A DNA stretch of 64,000 bases from Alisma plantago-aquatica. Lineage: Eukaryota > Streptophyta > Magnoliopsida > Alismatales > Alismataceae. The stretch is taken from contig OY856413.1 of the NCBI GenBank assembly GCA_963693085.1, positions 544,196,879 to 544,260,878 on the forward strand. Direction: 5' to 3'. Made by a program: the position numbers and the translations under genes. Below are positions 36,069 through 47,304 of the stretch, piece by piece. The notes under the pieces are model-generated. The model made no database searches, was not told the origin of the DNA, and was given only the letters and a program-made list of their open reading frames with translations. The first letter of the stretch is position 1. Each line of letters begins with the position of its first letter.

Positions 36069-38260
36069 GTACCAATATGTCTTTTATGAAAATTTAGGGA
36101 TGTGAAGCTTATGTAAGGAAAATATTTTCTAAAAAGCTTGGAAATAAGTATGATAAATGTTATTTTGTTGGATATCCTAAGGAGACCAGAGGATATCACT
36201 TATATTCTTATCTGAAAGAAAAGTGTTTGTAGCCAGAGATGTTGCATTCCTAGAAAAGGAATTTATTTCCAAAGGAATTAGTGAGACGAAAGTGTCGAAG
36301 GGATTCCAAAACCAACAAGAAAGCATTGAAATAATAGATATACAAGAGGAACAAAGAGAATCACAAAGTGTTGTGGAATTTCAAATTCATCATGTAACAC
36401 AAGGACCTCGTATATCTAGTAGGACACACCATGAACATAAAATATTTGGATATCTTTTGACTCAGGAATGTGGTGAGTTGGTCATAGATGATGAGCTAAC
36501 AACCCGTCTAGAAGCTACTAAGGGACCAGAGTCTGATAAATGGCTTGAGGCCATGAGATCTGAGATCGGAATCCATGTTTGCTGACAAGGTATGGACCTT
36601 GGTGGATCCACCTAATGGGGTAAAACCCATAGGGTGTAAGTGGATCTTCAAGAAGAAGATCGACATGGATGGTAAAACACAAGCCTATAAGGGCAGATTG
36701 ATTGCAAAGGGTTTCAGACAAGTTCAAGGTGTTGACAATGATGAAACCTTTTCTCCAGTGGCCATGTTTAAGTCCATCAGAATCATGCTTGCAATCACAG
36801 CTTATCATGACTATGAGATTTGGCAGATGGATACTAAAATAGCATTCCTTAACAAGAATCTTCTCAAGGATGTGTACATGATACAACCTGAGGGTTTTAT
36901 AAATCCAAAGAATGCATATAAAGTTTGTAAGCTACGAAGGTAAATTTATGGATTGAAGCAAGCCTCTCAGAGATGGAATCTTTGTTTTGACGAGACAGTC
37001 AAAGAGTTTGTCTTTACTCAAATGAAGATGAACCTTGTGTGCACAATGAGGTTAGTGGGAGCATGATTATATTCCTCTTATTATATATGGATGACATACT
37101 ATTTATGGGGAATGACATACCTACTTCACAAAAGGTAAAGACTTGGCTAGGAAATACATTTTCTATAAAATACTTGGGAGAAGCATCCTACATCTTGGGG
37201 ATCAAGATCTATAGAAATATATCCAAAATGCTTCTTGGACTAAGTTAAAGAACACATTGATAAAGTGTTGAAGAGGTTAACATGGAGAGCTCAAAGAGAG
37301 GAAACCTACCCATGTGTCATGTAGTTTCCATCTCTGAAGCTCAATGTCCCAGCTCTTGTGAAGAAAGGGAACGTGTGAGTAAGATTCCATATGCATCTGC
37401 AATTGGATCTATCATGCATGCAATGTTGTGTACATATCCTAATGTCTCAAAGGCCTTGTGAATGAAGAATAGATATCGATCAGATATAGGTGATGCTCAC
37501 TAGACATCCATCAAGAATATCATGAAGTACTTGAGAAGAACTATGGATCATTTTCTTGTCTACGGTGGTGAGGAAGAGTTGGTGGTAAAGGGTTATACCA
37601 ATGCAAGCTTCCAAACTGACAAAGATGACTATCGATCGCAATCAGGATTTGACTTTTGCCTCAACAATGGAGTTGTAAGTTGGAAGAATTCCAAGAAAGA
37701 TATAGTTGTTGATTCTACAACAGAGGTTGAGTATATTGCTGCATTAATGCAGCGAAGGAGGTTTTATGAATCAAGAAGTTTATCTCCGCACTTGGGGTTG
37801 TTCCAAGTATTAGAGACACAATTCTACTATATTGTGACAACAATGGATCTATTGCACAAGATAAGGAACCTAGATCACATCAATGTTCCAAGCATATACA
37901 AAGGAATTTCCATCTCATACGAGAGATCATACAGTGAGGAGATGTATAGATTTACAAAGTACCAACCAAAAACAATATTGTTGGCCCCTTGACTAAAGGA
38001 CTTTCACAGTAGAAGCATGATGGTCATGTTAGATCACTTGGAATAAGATTCATTGTACAAGATAAGGAGCCTAGATAACATCAATGTTCCAAGCATATAT
38101 AAAGGTGTTTCCATCTCATACGAGAGATCATACAGTGAGGAGATGTATAGATTTGCAAAGTACCAATTGTTGGGCCCTTGACTAAAGGACTTTTATAGTA
38201 GAAGCATGATGGTCATGTTAGATCACTTGGAATAAGATTCATTGGTTATTGGCTCTAAGT
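36069..38260 (+). pseudogene. Copia-1 pol, second segment: end of integrase, RT, RNase H
   Basis: Resumes in the frame left at 7546: 'GCEAYVRKIF', 'DKCYFVGYPKETRGY', then 'VFVARDVAFLEKEF' near 36220. The reverse transcriptase (RVT_2) follows: 'GCKWIFKKKIDMDGK' near 36635, 'AKGFRQVQGVD', 'DTKIAFLNKNLL', then 'IYGLKQASQRWN' after a stop near 36942, and the catalytic 'LLLYMDDILFMGND' at about 37074-37115. RNase H at about 37520-37760 includes 'VVKGYTNASFQTD', where Asn replaces the usual Asp of YTDASF, and 'DSTTEVEYIAA'. Stops, frameshifts and the Asp loss make it inactive. The end is duplicated (37861-38246). Confidence 0.9.
37861..38246 (+). repeat. 201-bp tandem duplication at the 3' end of Copia-1 pol
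   Basis: 37861-38061 ('ataaggaacctagatcac...') is repeated from 38062 ('ataaggagcctagataac...') with about 5 percent substitutions and a 12-base or so deletion around 38165. The copied unit includes the 'ctaaaggactttc' segment just before the polypurine region. It postdates loss of function or was itself part of the decay. Confidence 0.9.
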
Positions 38261-38273
38261 GGAAGTGGAATTT

Positions 38274-40234
38274 TGTTGGTATGAAATTTTTTTGGTATGT
38301 ATGCCCATAGAGACAATCATATGATTATTGTATTGGCATAACTTGTAAATGATTTGATTAATAATAAAGGCATGCTTCCAAATTATTATGTTTTATTCAG
38401 TTATGACACAATGAAGTAGCATAATAAATGTCTAGATAATGATATTACTCAATGACGTATGTCTTCAAGTGTGTGGCTTGAACAATGAGGATGTTAAGAG
38501 TATATACATTCTCATTATGTCCCTAGTCAGATGTTATTGTGGAAGGTAGATAGGAAAAAATAACACATAAGAGTAGAATGTGTGTTGGTTGATGAAAGAA
38601 TCTCATTAGTCATGATATATGATATCAAACCAAGCACACATATACTTGTTAGAGAACAGTGTATCATACAGATCCACCATGAGAGTAACACATGGATACC
38701 ATTATAATGGTAGTCCTATTTATCCCTCATAGTGTTTGTGGTGATTGTGGTTCTTAGACCTGAATTCATTGCACTCATCATATGTCGTTTGGTGTACTTT
38801 AACATCATCCATAGGTGGTCCTGGATAAGGATTATCATAAAGATGATGACTAGGTGCACTATTGCATAAGGGGATGACTATGAGTGATGAATATGGGATT
38901 TTTCCCTCCGATGGGTGTATGATATCATGGCCACTTGATTAGTGAGGCTAAGAAATGCATGGCCATGCACATGTGAGTTAATGTGTGATATTGAGCTTAC
39001 ATATATCTCAAACAATCTTCTATAGAAAGGAACAAAGATTGAATGTTGAAGGGGATGACTGCTCCATGCCTTTGAGTTCAATCTGGATATCAGTGATAAA
39101 GGAACTATACACACACTGTAACACCAAACATAGATTGTAGGTTGAAGTTGTTCTCTAACTTTCCATTTACTTAGGTAGCAATGATGGGAGACTAGTCTTG
39201 GTTATGGACATTCAGTGCCAATGTAATATGGGACCTATAGGGTCACACACATAGGATACACCTAGAAAAGTAGTTTAACATTGAATGACAATTGCACTGA
39301 TTGCTAAATTGTTTAGGTATTTAATTTAAGCAACAAATCAATTGACTTGACTCCCAACCAATCGATTCATGTGATGAAATGGTCGGTTGGAGTGTCAGAT
39401 TGAATGGATATTGCATTAGCTGAATTCTAGATGAACCAGGGTCAAACCGATCAGTTCACTAAGTGAGCCAATCAGCTCATGATCATGAGACGACTGGTTC
39501 ATGAGATGCAATGTATGATTTAGATGTGCAACTTGAGTGCATCAAGGATAAGTGATGACATCATGCCATGTATTAATTGGATTAGAATTGCCAATACAAT
39601 TATGACTGGGAGACATGTTGAAATGACTAGTTCACTAAGAGAACCGATCAACTCAGATGCCAATTGATCGGTTCACTAGTGAATTGACCATTTTTCCTAT
39701 CATAGATTGCAAAAATTCATGAGACTTTGGTCCCTTCCACTCCTGTACAGACTGGGAACCCTGACCCTAACCCCTCCTATAAAGAGAGGGGTATTGGGGG
39801 CTTCCCAGGGACACAACTCAATCGCCTCTAACAATTATTTTCCTATGTGGTTGTGGTAACCAATAGAGAGCCAGAGCAAGTCCTACCTGATAAAGGGAGG
39901 GATAGAAAGGGAGAACAATTGTGTTAGAGCAAGTTGGTGACTAGTACACCAATGGGAGGGACAACTCCTTCCTGTCCATTCTAGTAGAACAACATGAGTT
40001 CTAGGTAGTCTGTGGTGAAGACCAGGAGCCGCCCCAGACGTCGTCCAAGTGCAACTAGAAGATAGCTCCAAGACTACAACAATGAGGAGATTGTCATTGG
40101 ACTTGCTCCAGGACCAGGTTTATCCTCAAAATCATGATTTCCATTATATAGTTATTGACGTATTCTGTTGGTTTAATGGGGAATATGGCAGTAAAAAAAA
40201 TTCCGTTGCCTACCTGATGCCATATTTCCCTACA
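38274..40234 (+). mobile_element. Copia-1 3' LTR
   Basis: Starts 'TGTTGGTATG' after 'ggctctaagtggaagtgg', the usual Copia polypurine context, and ends '...catatttccctaca' at 40234. About 1.96 kb. A TATA box (cctataaagagaggg) lies at 39777-39791. Upstream of it, 39350-39690 holds inverted and direct copies of an 'aaccgatcagttca'/'tgaaccgatc'-like word. The left LTR is missing, so no target duplication can be tested and the right boundary rests on the CA end and the known LTR tail style. Confidence 0.7.
39777..39791 (+). promoter_or_regulatory. Putative LTR TATA box of Copia-1
   Basis: 'cctataaagagaggg' in an otherwise TATA-poor stretch, followed about 25-40 bases later by 'cttcccagggacaca', a plausible transcription start region. 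Position in the last third of the LTR fits the U3/R border of Copia LTRs. It would have driven the element's RNA. Confidence 0.5.
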
Positions 40235-42010
40235 AGGAAATACAAATACAACAAGGAAGAAGAGAGAAGAAGTCAAGTAAATCACATTCTTGGTGTGTGA
40301 GAGTGGTTCTTCAAACTCTGGAATGGGGGTGCAAACAACAATAAGAGCTCCATCCTAACATTCGTCGTAGATGGACTGAAGTTGTTGTTTCTCTTCCTTG
40401 TGGGTTGGATATACTACTATAGAGGCAATTAGGTGGATAAGATGATGTATCAAAGGTAGAGAATGTCCTAGTTCTCACTTTTTTTGTATTTAGGGCCTTG
40501 GAATCCCATTGGATGTTGGAATTGCAAGGGTTTGTTAGCCAATGGAGGAAACTAAAGGAAGAGGGACTAGAGTACATGTGATGGAACAAAAATGGCATCC
40601 CGATTGCATATTTTTTGAGGATGATCTTCTCTATGGCAATAGTGTTCTAGTTGAATATGAGGGCTAGGGTTTGGAACCCTTCCTAGTCACGTTGCATTGA
40701 GTCTCACCATAGAAATGAAGGGTCAATGGAGGAGGTAGATGAAGGGTCATGACCCTTCAGTACTCCCATCAGTTTGGGGTGCAAGAGTTTTGTTGGTCGG
40801 TAGATCATAGGTGGTCCATCACTCTTAAGGTATGTCTTGCTTTCTATCTGGATCATTATATAACCAAATTACCATGACAAATACATTTTGAAATATTAAG
40901 ATGAAATGTTGAACTAACAACGATGACAACGATACTTTGTGGGAGAGTATATACAACATTTATTATTTTCCCCAAGTAAAGAAAATGATGCATGTATCCC
41001 TTCTGCAAATGTAGTTAGGTCTGTATCCATATGAAAGAGGGTTGATGGTAGGTTGACAACCACTCAATAGTTTCCTAGTAGTTTCATGACATGGATCTCA
41101 ATTGAAACTTTGAAGACAAATATATTCATTGTATATTTGTTATAAGGATTAATGTCCCTTTATATATAGGGGATGAGACACTCTAAACAATCTAAAATAA
41201 GAGGGGATGAATAAGTCTAAGAGACATGAATAATAACCACAATAAACATGTGATAGAAACCAATCGTCTATCAATATAAAAACAATCAATGCTAATGTTA
41301 ACTGACAATCAATCAATATATTAATCAATAATCAATTAATATAGACATTCTACAAGGCATGTTGTAGATACCTCATCAATTGGCGGAAGTTGAGTTCCCA
41401 TCAGAGATCCACATATGACCCCATCAACATCGGGGTGGATTTGCCATCAGATCTCAGGTCTAGCCGACCATCGGAGGGTAAGATTGGGGTTCCATCAGGG
41501 GTCAATGTCTTCCTAGACATAGGAGGGTAATCGAGAATCAAAGCATGGAAGACAAGAGTTTTTGAATGATTGGGAGTCAACGAAAGATATACCCAATGAC
41601 CAAACCCGCTCATCCATGGTCAACTAATGACAATCTTATTCAGAAACAAGCCCATCCCCAACTTATTGGTGTGAGGTTGACGGCCTATACCAATGAAGCT
41701 TTTGACCGATTATATGTCGTCTGATGAAGGTTGGGATCATCGAAAATATTATCCATTTTTTCAAATGTTTCTCAATCCCTCTAGTGGATTAGAAGGACCA
41801 CCATCTCCTACACTCATATCATGCAATGAAGTTCAAGCCTGCCATGAAAACCAAGAATATGTATCAAAATCTTATAAATTATCATAAATTTATGAAAACC
41901 TAAATGCAAGCTATTCTTAAGATAAATGATGGAAATGAATGCAAAAGTAGACTAAAAATGCAACTAAAACTAGGATTAACATGTATTCATCAAGTTCATA
42001 CAAATAATTT
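40235..42010. other. Unassigned intergenic or decayed-repeat sequence
   Basis: Nothing recognisable as a gene. 41380-41560 has several 'catcagatctca'/'ccatcggaggg'/'ccatcaggggtc' words reminiscent of the LTR palindrome motifs elsewhere. Short open frames lack known domains. It may contain the lost 5' LTR and gag start of Copia-2, whose recognisable part begins near 42020. Confidence 0.4.
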
Positions 42011-42019
42011 GATATGAAT

Positions 42020-42716
42020 TACAAACATGAATAATTTTGTTAAGCCATTGATAGATCTACTTGGCATGTTGGCAAAAGATGAGGTGAAAATTATATATAA
42101 GCCCAATCTTATGTTGATGGTCAGCAAGGACAGTCTATGGACAAAGTCAAACCCAAGAAAGGTTTTAAGACTGGCCTTAAGTATTCTACACTTAAGGCAA
42201 AAGAAAGAGTGTCTAAGGGAGGAAATTGTGGGCATTTGAAGAGAATTTTTCCTCTCCTCCTTGAGGAACTAATAATAGGAAGAATGGGATAGAGATCTTC
42301 ACTTTAGGAATACATGTTATAGAGATATGTTTATCTACTTCTTCATCTTGTATATTGGATACCAGATGTGGATCTCACATGTGTTCAAATTTGTAGGATT
42401 TGAAAAGAAGTAGACCCTTAAAGAAAGGGGAGGTGAAACTACACATCAAAAATTGAGCAAGACTTGTTGCCACTTTCATAGGAACCTATTTTTTATCTCT
42501 ATCCAATTAGATTGTAATAGAGTTAGACAACTACTATTATGTATGTGTCATAATACAAAAATTATTTATGTCTTTTTTGGACAAGAACGATTGTGAATTT
42601 CTAATAAAGAGTGATTGAATTTTCATTTTGAAAGATGAGACTTTTTATGGAAGTGTCCTATGTCTTATGGTCTTTATTTGTTAGATCTTGATACACACAT
42701 ATATAATGTAAATAGT
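42020..42716 (+). pseudogene. Copia-2, first segment: gag C-terminus, protease, pre-integrase
   Basis: Gag end at 42027-42239 ('MNNFVKPLIDLLGMLAKDEV'), then a ruined CCHC knuckle at about 42205-42260 where 'CGHLKR' is readable only after a frame change. The protease active site follows as 'LDTRCGSHMC' near 42355-42385, with Arg in place of Gly in the Asp-Thr-Gly motif. The pre-integrase region ('GTYFLSLS', 'NYYYV') is at 42480-42690. Related to Copia-1 but a separate, more decayed copy. Integrase is missing: LTR-type sequence starts at about 42717 and Copia-2 resumes only at 46644, beyond integrase. Confidence 0.8.
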
Positions 42717-45700
42717 AAGTATTTAAACACTTATGGCAATTATTAGTTGATGATATATGATGAATTATGCTTGAACACTTATGGGAATTATATAGATCTT
42801 ATGATGTGAATTAAGGTTTGATTGATAAATATGTACTTGAAAACCCTGAATCAGTTATAAGGGAAACCCTAACCCTAATTATGAGAGTATTGCAACTTGA
42901 ATGATTCTCTTTATGGCATGGTCATGACATTTACTTGATATTTCATTTGTTATGAAATCCTAACGATGCATGTATTGTGAAAGGATGAGCATAGTCATGT
43001 ATGATCTATGATGATTTAGCATAATACGTATTATATATAGTCTTGTGAGCCATGTGATATACTTGTACATAAAAGTATGATATATATGGGTCTGATGACC
43101 TAGAGATGATTGTTGACTAGTAAAAGGTGACAATGTTCAATAATGAGATGAGGGTTTGATAACCAAACATGTGATCATGATAATGACAATGTTGAAGGGA
43201 TGAGATTCCCAGTAAAGTGTTGGAGGGATTGAGATCCCAGGATGAGTGTAACAAGATATGTTCCAATTGATACAAGATTCCTTGAAAAACATATTACACC
43301 TTTCTATGTAGCATTTATCTATAATTCATGCTTGTAACTTGATTGATGCTAAAAGATGTTGTAATGCACTTAATCTATCAAGTGAACCAAAAATATAGTT
43401 TCCCTGGCCATAGATCCGTTCAGTGTTAGGATTTGCTAAATGGTGAAATGAGTTTTACTCAGAATGCATATTATTGAATATGTAGGGTTATAGGCATGGA
43501 AACTAATACACATGAACTCTTACCCCTTTTGGTTTTTTACATGAGTAGGACTGCTATCCTTTCAATTGTCTAATATGTCACCTAAGACTAAGAATAGGGC
43601 AGGCCGATATCTAGAAGATAGACAAGTCGATACACATACTTGCACCATCACATGGATGGCTGACATGACTTGTGATACTCTAAAACTATATGTTATTGTT
43701 AGGCCGATATGTTAGATGCTCTAAAAGCGATATGCCTCAAAGATACTAGCTTTTCATGACCAAGAGAATGTGTTGTAAAATGGAGTATTAAATCATGTTT
43801 CCTTAGTTGAGTATAGAGGTCGATATGGTTAACCCTAACTCTAATCCAATACACTCACAATCCAACACCCCTCTAGCCCGAAACATCATGTAAAGATGGG
43901 GGCAATACACTCTTTGAAGCCTTGTCTAATACACCAAGTAGTGGTGAGGCCAATAGGTGAGAAAACTAAGGTGTTGGATAAAGGTTCACTCAATACAAAT
44001 CAAACCCTAGAGGTCGATATCACATAGTGAGCAATGGCCAATATACAAAGGGATAGCTAGGTTGATACTCTAGTTGATAGTGTGGCTGATATCCTAATTG
44101 ATAGTGTGGTTGACACACTAGTGGATAGAGTGGCCCATATCCTAGTTGATGGATTGGAAGACACACTAGTTGGTTGAGTGGCTAATATCTAGTTATATGA
44201 TGGTCTATATACAATGCATTGATGTGGTTGATACACAAAGAGATAGGATGTATGATACCGTAAAATACACTAAAGCCGATATACCTTCTCAAGCACCTCT
44301 ATACCCATACCATTTGACATGCCTTGGCCGATATAAGTAATGGTACCTTGGCCGACACAAGTAAATGTGTCTAGGCTGACACAAAGATTAGAGTGAAGGC
44401 CGATACACCTTGATGAGTGTAGGTCGATACATCTTGAAGTAATGAGATGGATGCACTTTAATAAGTATAGATTGATAAACCCTATAGAAGGTTAAATCAA
44501 TGTAATAAGTATGTTGAAGTCAATATCCTAGTAAGGATGAGAGAGAAACTTGTACTACTCACATGAGAAAGGTAATACTTCATGTTGGTAATCAGTTGAT
44601 GATATTTGATGAAGTATTCTTGAATACTTATTGAAATTATATAGCTCTTATGATGTGAATTAGGGTTTTATTGATAAATATGCACTTGAAAACCCTAAAT
44701 CAGTTACAAGGGAAAACCCTAATCCTAATTGTGAGAGGATTGTAACTTGAATGATTCTCTTTATAGCATGGTCATTATATTTACTTTCTATTGCATTTGT
44801 TATGAAATCCTAACAATGCAAGTATTGTGAAATGATGAGCATAGCCAGGTATGAGCTATGATGATTTAGCATAATACAGATAATACATGGCCTTATGAGC
44901 CATGTGATATACTTGTACAACAAGTATGATATATATACATACATAAATATATGTACATACACATATATAATTATAAATATATATATATATATATATATTT
45001 ATTTATTTATTTATTTATATATTTTTATATATATGGGTCTGATGACCTAGAGATGATTGTTGCTTGGAAAAAGGTGACACTGTTCAATAATGAGCTGAGG
45101 GTTTGATAACCAAACATGTAATCATGATAATGATTATGTTGAAGGGATGAGATTCCCAGTAAAGTGTTCGAGGGATTAAGATCCCAGGATGAGTGTAACA
45201 AGATATGTTCCAATTGATACAAGATTCCTTGAAAAACATATTACACCTTTCTATGTAGCATTTATCTATAATTCATGCTTGTAACTTGATTGATGCTAAA
45301 AGATGATGTAATGCACTTAATCTATCAAGTGAACTAAAAATGTAGTTGCCCTGGCCATAGATCCATTCAGTGTCAGGATTTGCTAAATGGTGAAACAGGT
45401 TTTACTCATAATGCATATTATTGAATATGCATGGTGCAAGTTGAAATATCTCCTTATATCCTTAACTAAAAGGATTGGCTACAGGCCATACCCTAAATAT
45501 TAGGATTGACTTCAGGTCATACCCTAACAAGAGTGTGGTTGTACCATGACTCAATAAACAACTAGGATTGGTTACGGACCACACCCTTATATAATCAGGA
45601 TTGATTATGGGGCAAACCCTGATAAGAGAACATGCTACGTGTTTTATCTCTGTAGCAAAGAGCCTCTATATGCCAGGATAGATATAATGCAGATTGACTC

Positions 45701-46643
45701 ATAATGTCACTACCAATAATCTTGTACTGACCGAGAAAGGAGAGGTTGCGGATTTTGGCTCTTCCATAGACCTATATGGCACTCATGCTTCACTTCGCAG
45801 TGGTCATTTAGAGATGAAAGGTATATTCCCATCTCCACAGGGCATAAGATGGATTATTTAAAGATGTAATCAACTATGTAGCGTATTTTATTAAGGATCA
45901 AATATGGAAACATTAGTTGAACCCTTGCTTTGCTTTGATATTATCTAGTTTATAATAGTTATATATGTTCTTCATATTCCTTTTAAAATGATTAGATGAT
46001 CTATTGCTCAGTCACAGTTATTAGAACTACTTAAATGATAAAGATTGCTCTACTCTGCATATAATCAACAGTTATACATGTCTAATTCAATAAATGTTTC
46101 TTTTACTCTCATTCATAAAAGTTTAACTGTGATAATAATAATGTTGGCAAAGATTTATATCTTTTAGTGGGACTTGTTGTCTCACCCTGTGGGTTCCACA
46201 ACTTTTTAGGTGGACGTGCATGAGGAGGTAGAGATTGTGTAGTAGAAAGTGGGCAGCAACAGCAAGAACAGTAGTAACTGCTCAAGTTGAGTGTGTTGTT
46301 ATGTGTCATCCTTGTACTTTTAGGTCTTTAGGAGATAGTGTTTAAATAGTTTTATGATCGATCTGAGATTTTGTCTAGTACGCCTCGATACATAATGTTT
46401 CTTTTGTATATTTTTTGGATAAGCAACTATTATCTCATATCCTTACAAGGTGATGGAACAATTTATATATAAAGTGAACCATGATGTATATATGGTTTGG
46501 TTTTTTCTAAAAAGAGTTTCCTGGTAGTGGATCTCTTGGCAAAAAGGTTTTAGTTTTTAGTGATTTTTTGATAATATGTTGTTAATGATTATTTCCACAT
46601 TGTTTTGTGTGATAATTATATCATTTTGATAGAGGTCGTCACA
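42717..46643 (+). mobile_element. Gypsy-type LTR sequence with an internal duplication, inserted in Copia-2
   Basis: Its right part (45040-46643) aligns with 1-1662 and ends 'gaggtcgtcaca'. The left boundary is fuzzy. Segment 42735-43495 is repeated, diverged, at 44590-45435 ('gttgatgatat', 'cttatgatgtgaatta', 'ggtctgatgacctagagatg'). Between them 43496-44589 is full of 'ggccgatata'/'ggtcgataca' words like those of the antisense solo LTR. The conserved block ('tctcaccctgtgggttcc', 'ttttaggtggacgtgc') is at about 46150-46325. No PBS or coding region is present. The Copia-2 integrase is lost at this junction, so insertion was accompanied by a deletion, or the duplication arose by unequal exchange. 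Confidence 0.65.
44926..45034. repeat. AT-rich simple repeat
   Basis: Runs of (ta)n followed by (ttta)n within the second LTR copy; the first copy (about 43080) has only a short 'atatata' here, so the tract expanded in this copy. Confidence 0.9.
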
Positions 46644-47304
46644 ACTATATACCTCAAAAAGGAATTTATTTCCAAAGAAACCACTGGCAAAAAAATAGAA
46701 CTTGAAAAAGGTCAAGTCCGACAAGTCAATCTTGAACCTATGGAGGTCCATAGGGAATAAGAGGAACCACAAACTGTTGTGAAATCTCAAGTTTTTATTG
46801 TAGCAAAAGAACCTCAAAGGTCTAGTAGAGAAAATTTTGAGCTAGAGAGATATGGGTTTCTCATGACTCAACAAGTTGATGTGTTATTCATTGATGATGA
46901 TGAGTCAAAAACCTATAGTGAGGCTATTAAGGGACCACATTTTGATAATGGCTTGAATCCATGAGATATAAAATGGATTCCATGTATACCAACAAGGTAT
47001 GGACCTCGGTTGACCCACCTAAGGGATAAATCCCATAGGGTGCAAACATGTAATAAAAAAGAAGACCGACATGGACGGTAATATACAAACATACAAAGGT
47101 CAATTGGTAGCAAAAGGTTATAAAAGAGCTCTTGGTATTGGCTATGATGAAACTTCTTCACCAATTGCCATGGTTAGATCCATCACAATCATGCTTGTCA
47201 TTGTAGCTATTTATGACTATGAAATATGACACATTGATGTTAAAGCTGGATTTGTTAATGTGAATCTTCTAGAGGATATGTACATGACATGGCCTGAAGG
47301 ATTT
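46644..47304 (+). pseudogene. Copia-2, second segment: pol linker and start of reverse transcriptase
   Basis: Begins in the linker after integrase ('KKEFISKETTGKK'), passes 'RYGFLMTQQVDVLFIDDDE' at about 46846-46905, and enters RVT_2 with the 'VWTSVDPPKG' region near 46998 and 'QLVAKGYKRALGIGYDETSS' near 47100. It ends in the 'GMYMTWPEGF' motif region, where the chromodomain gypsy element is inserted after the codon ttt at 47304. Frames shift repeatedly. Reading picks up exactly at 60385. Confidence 0.82.
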
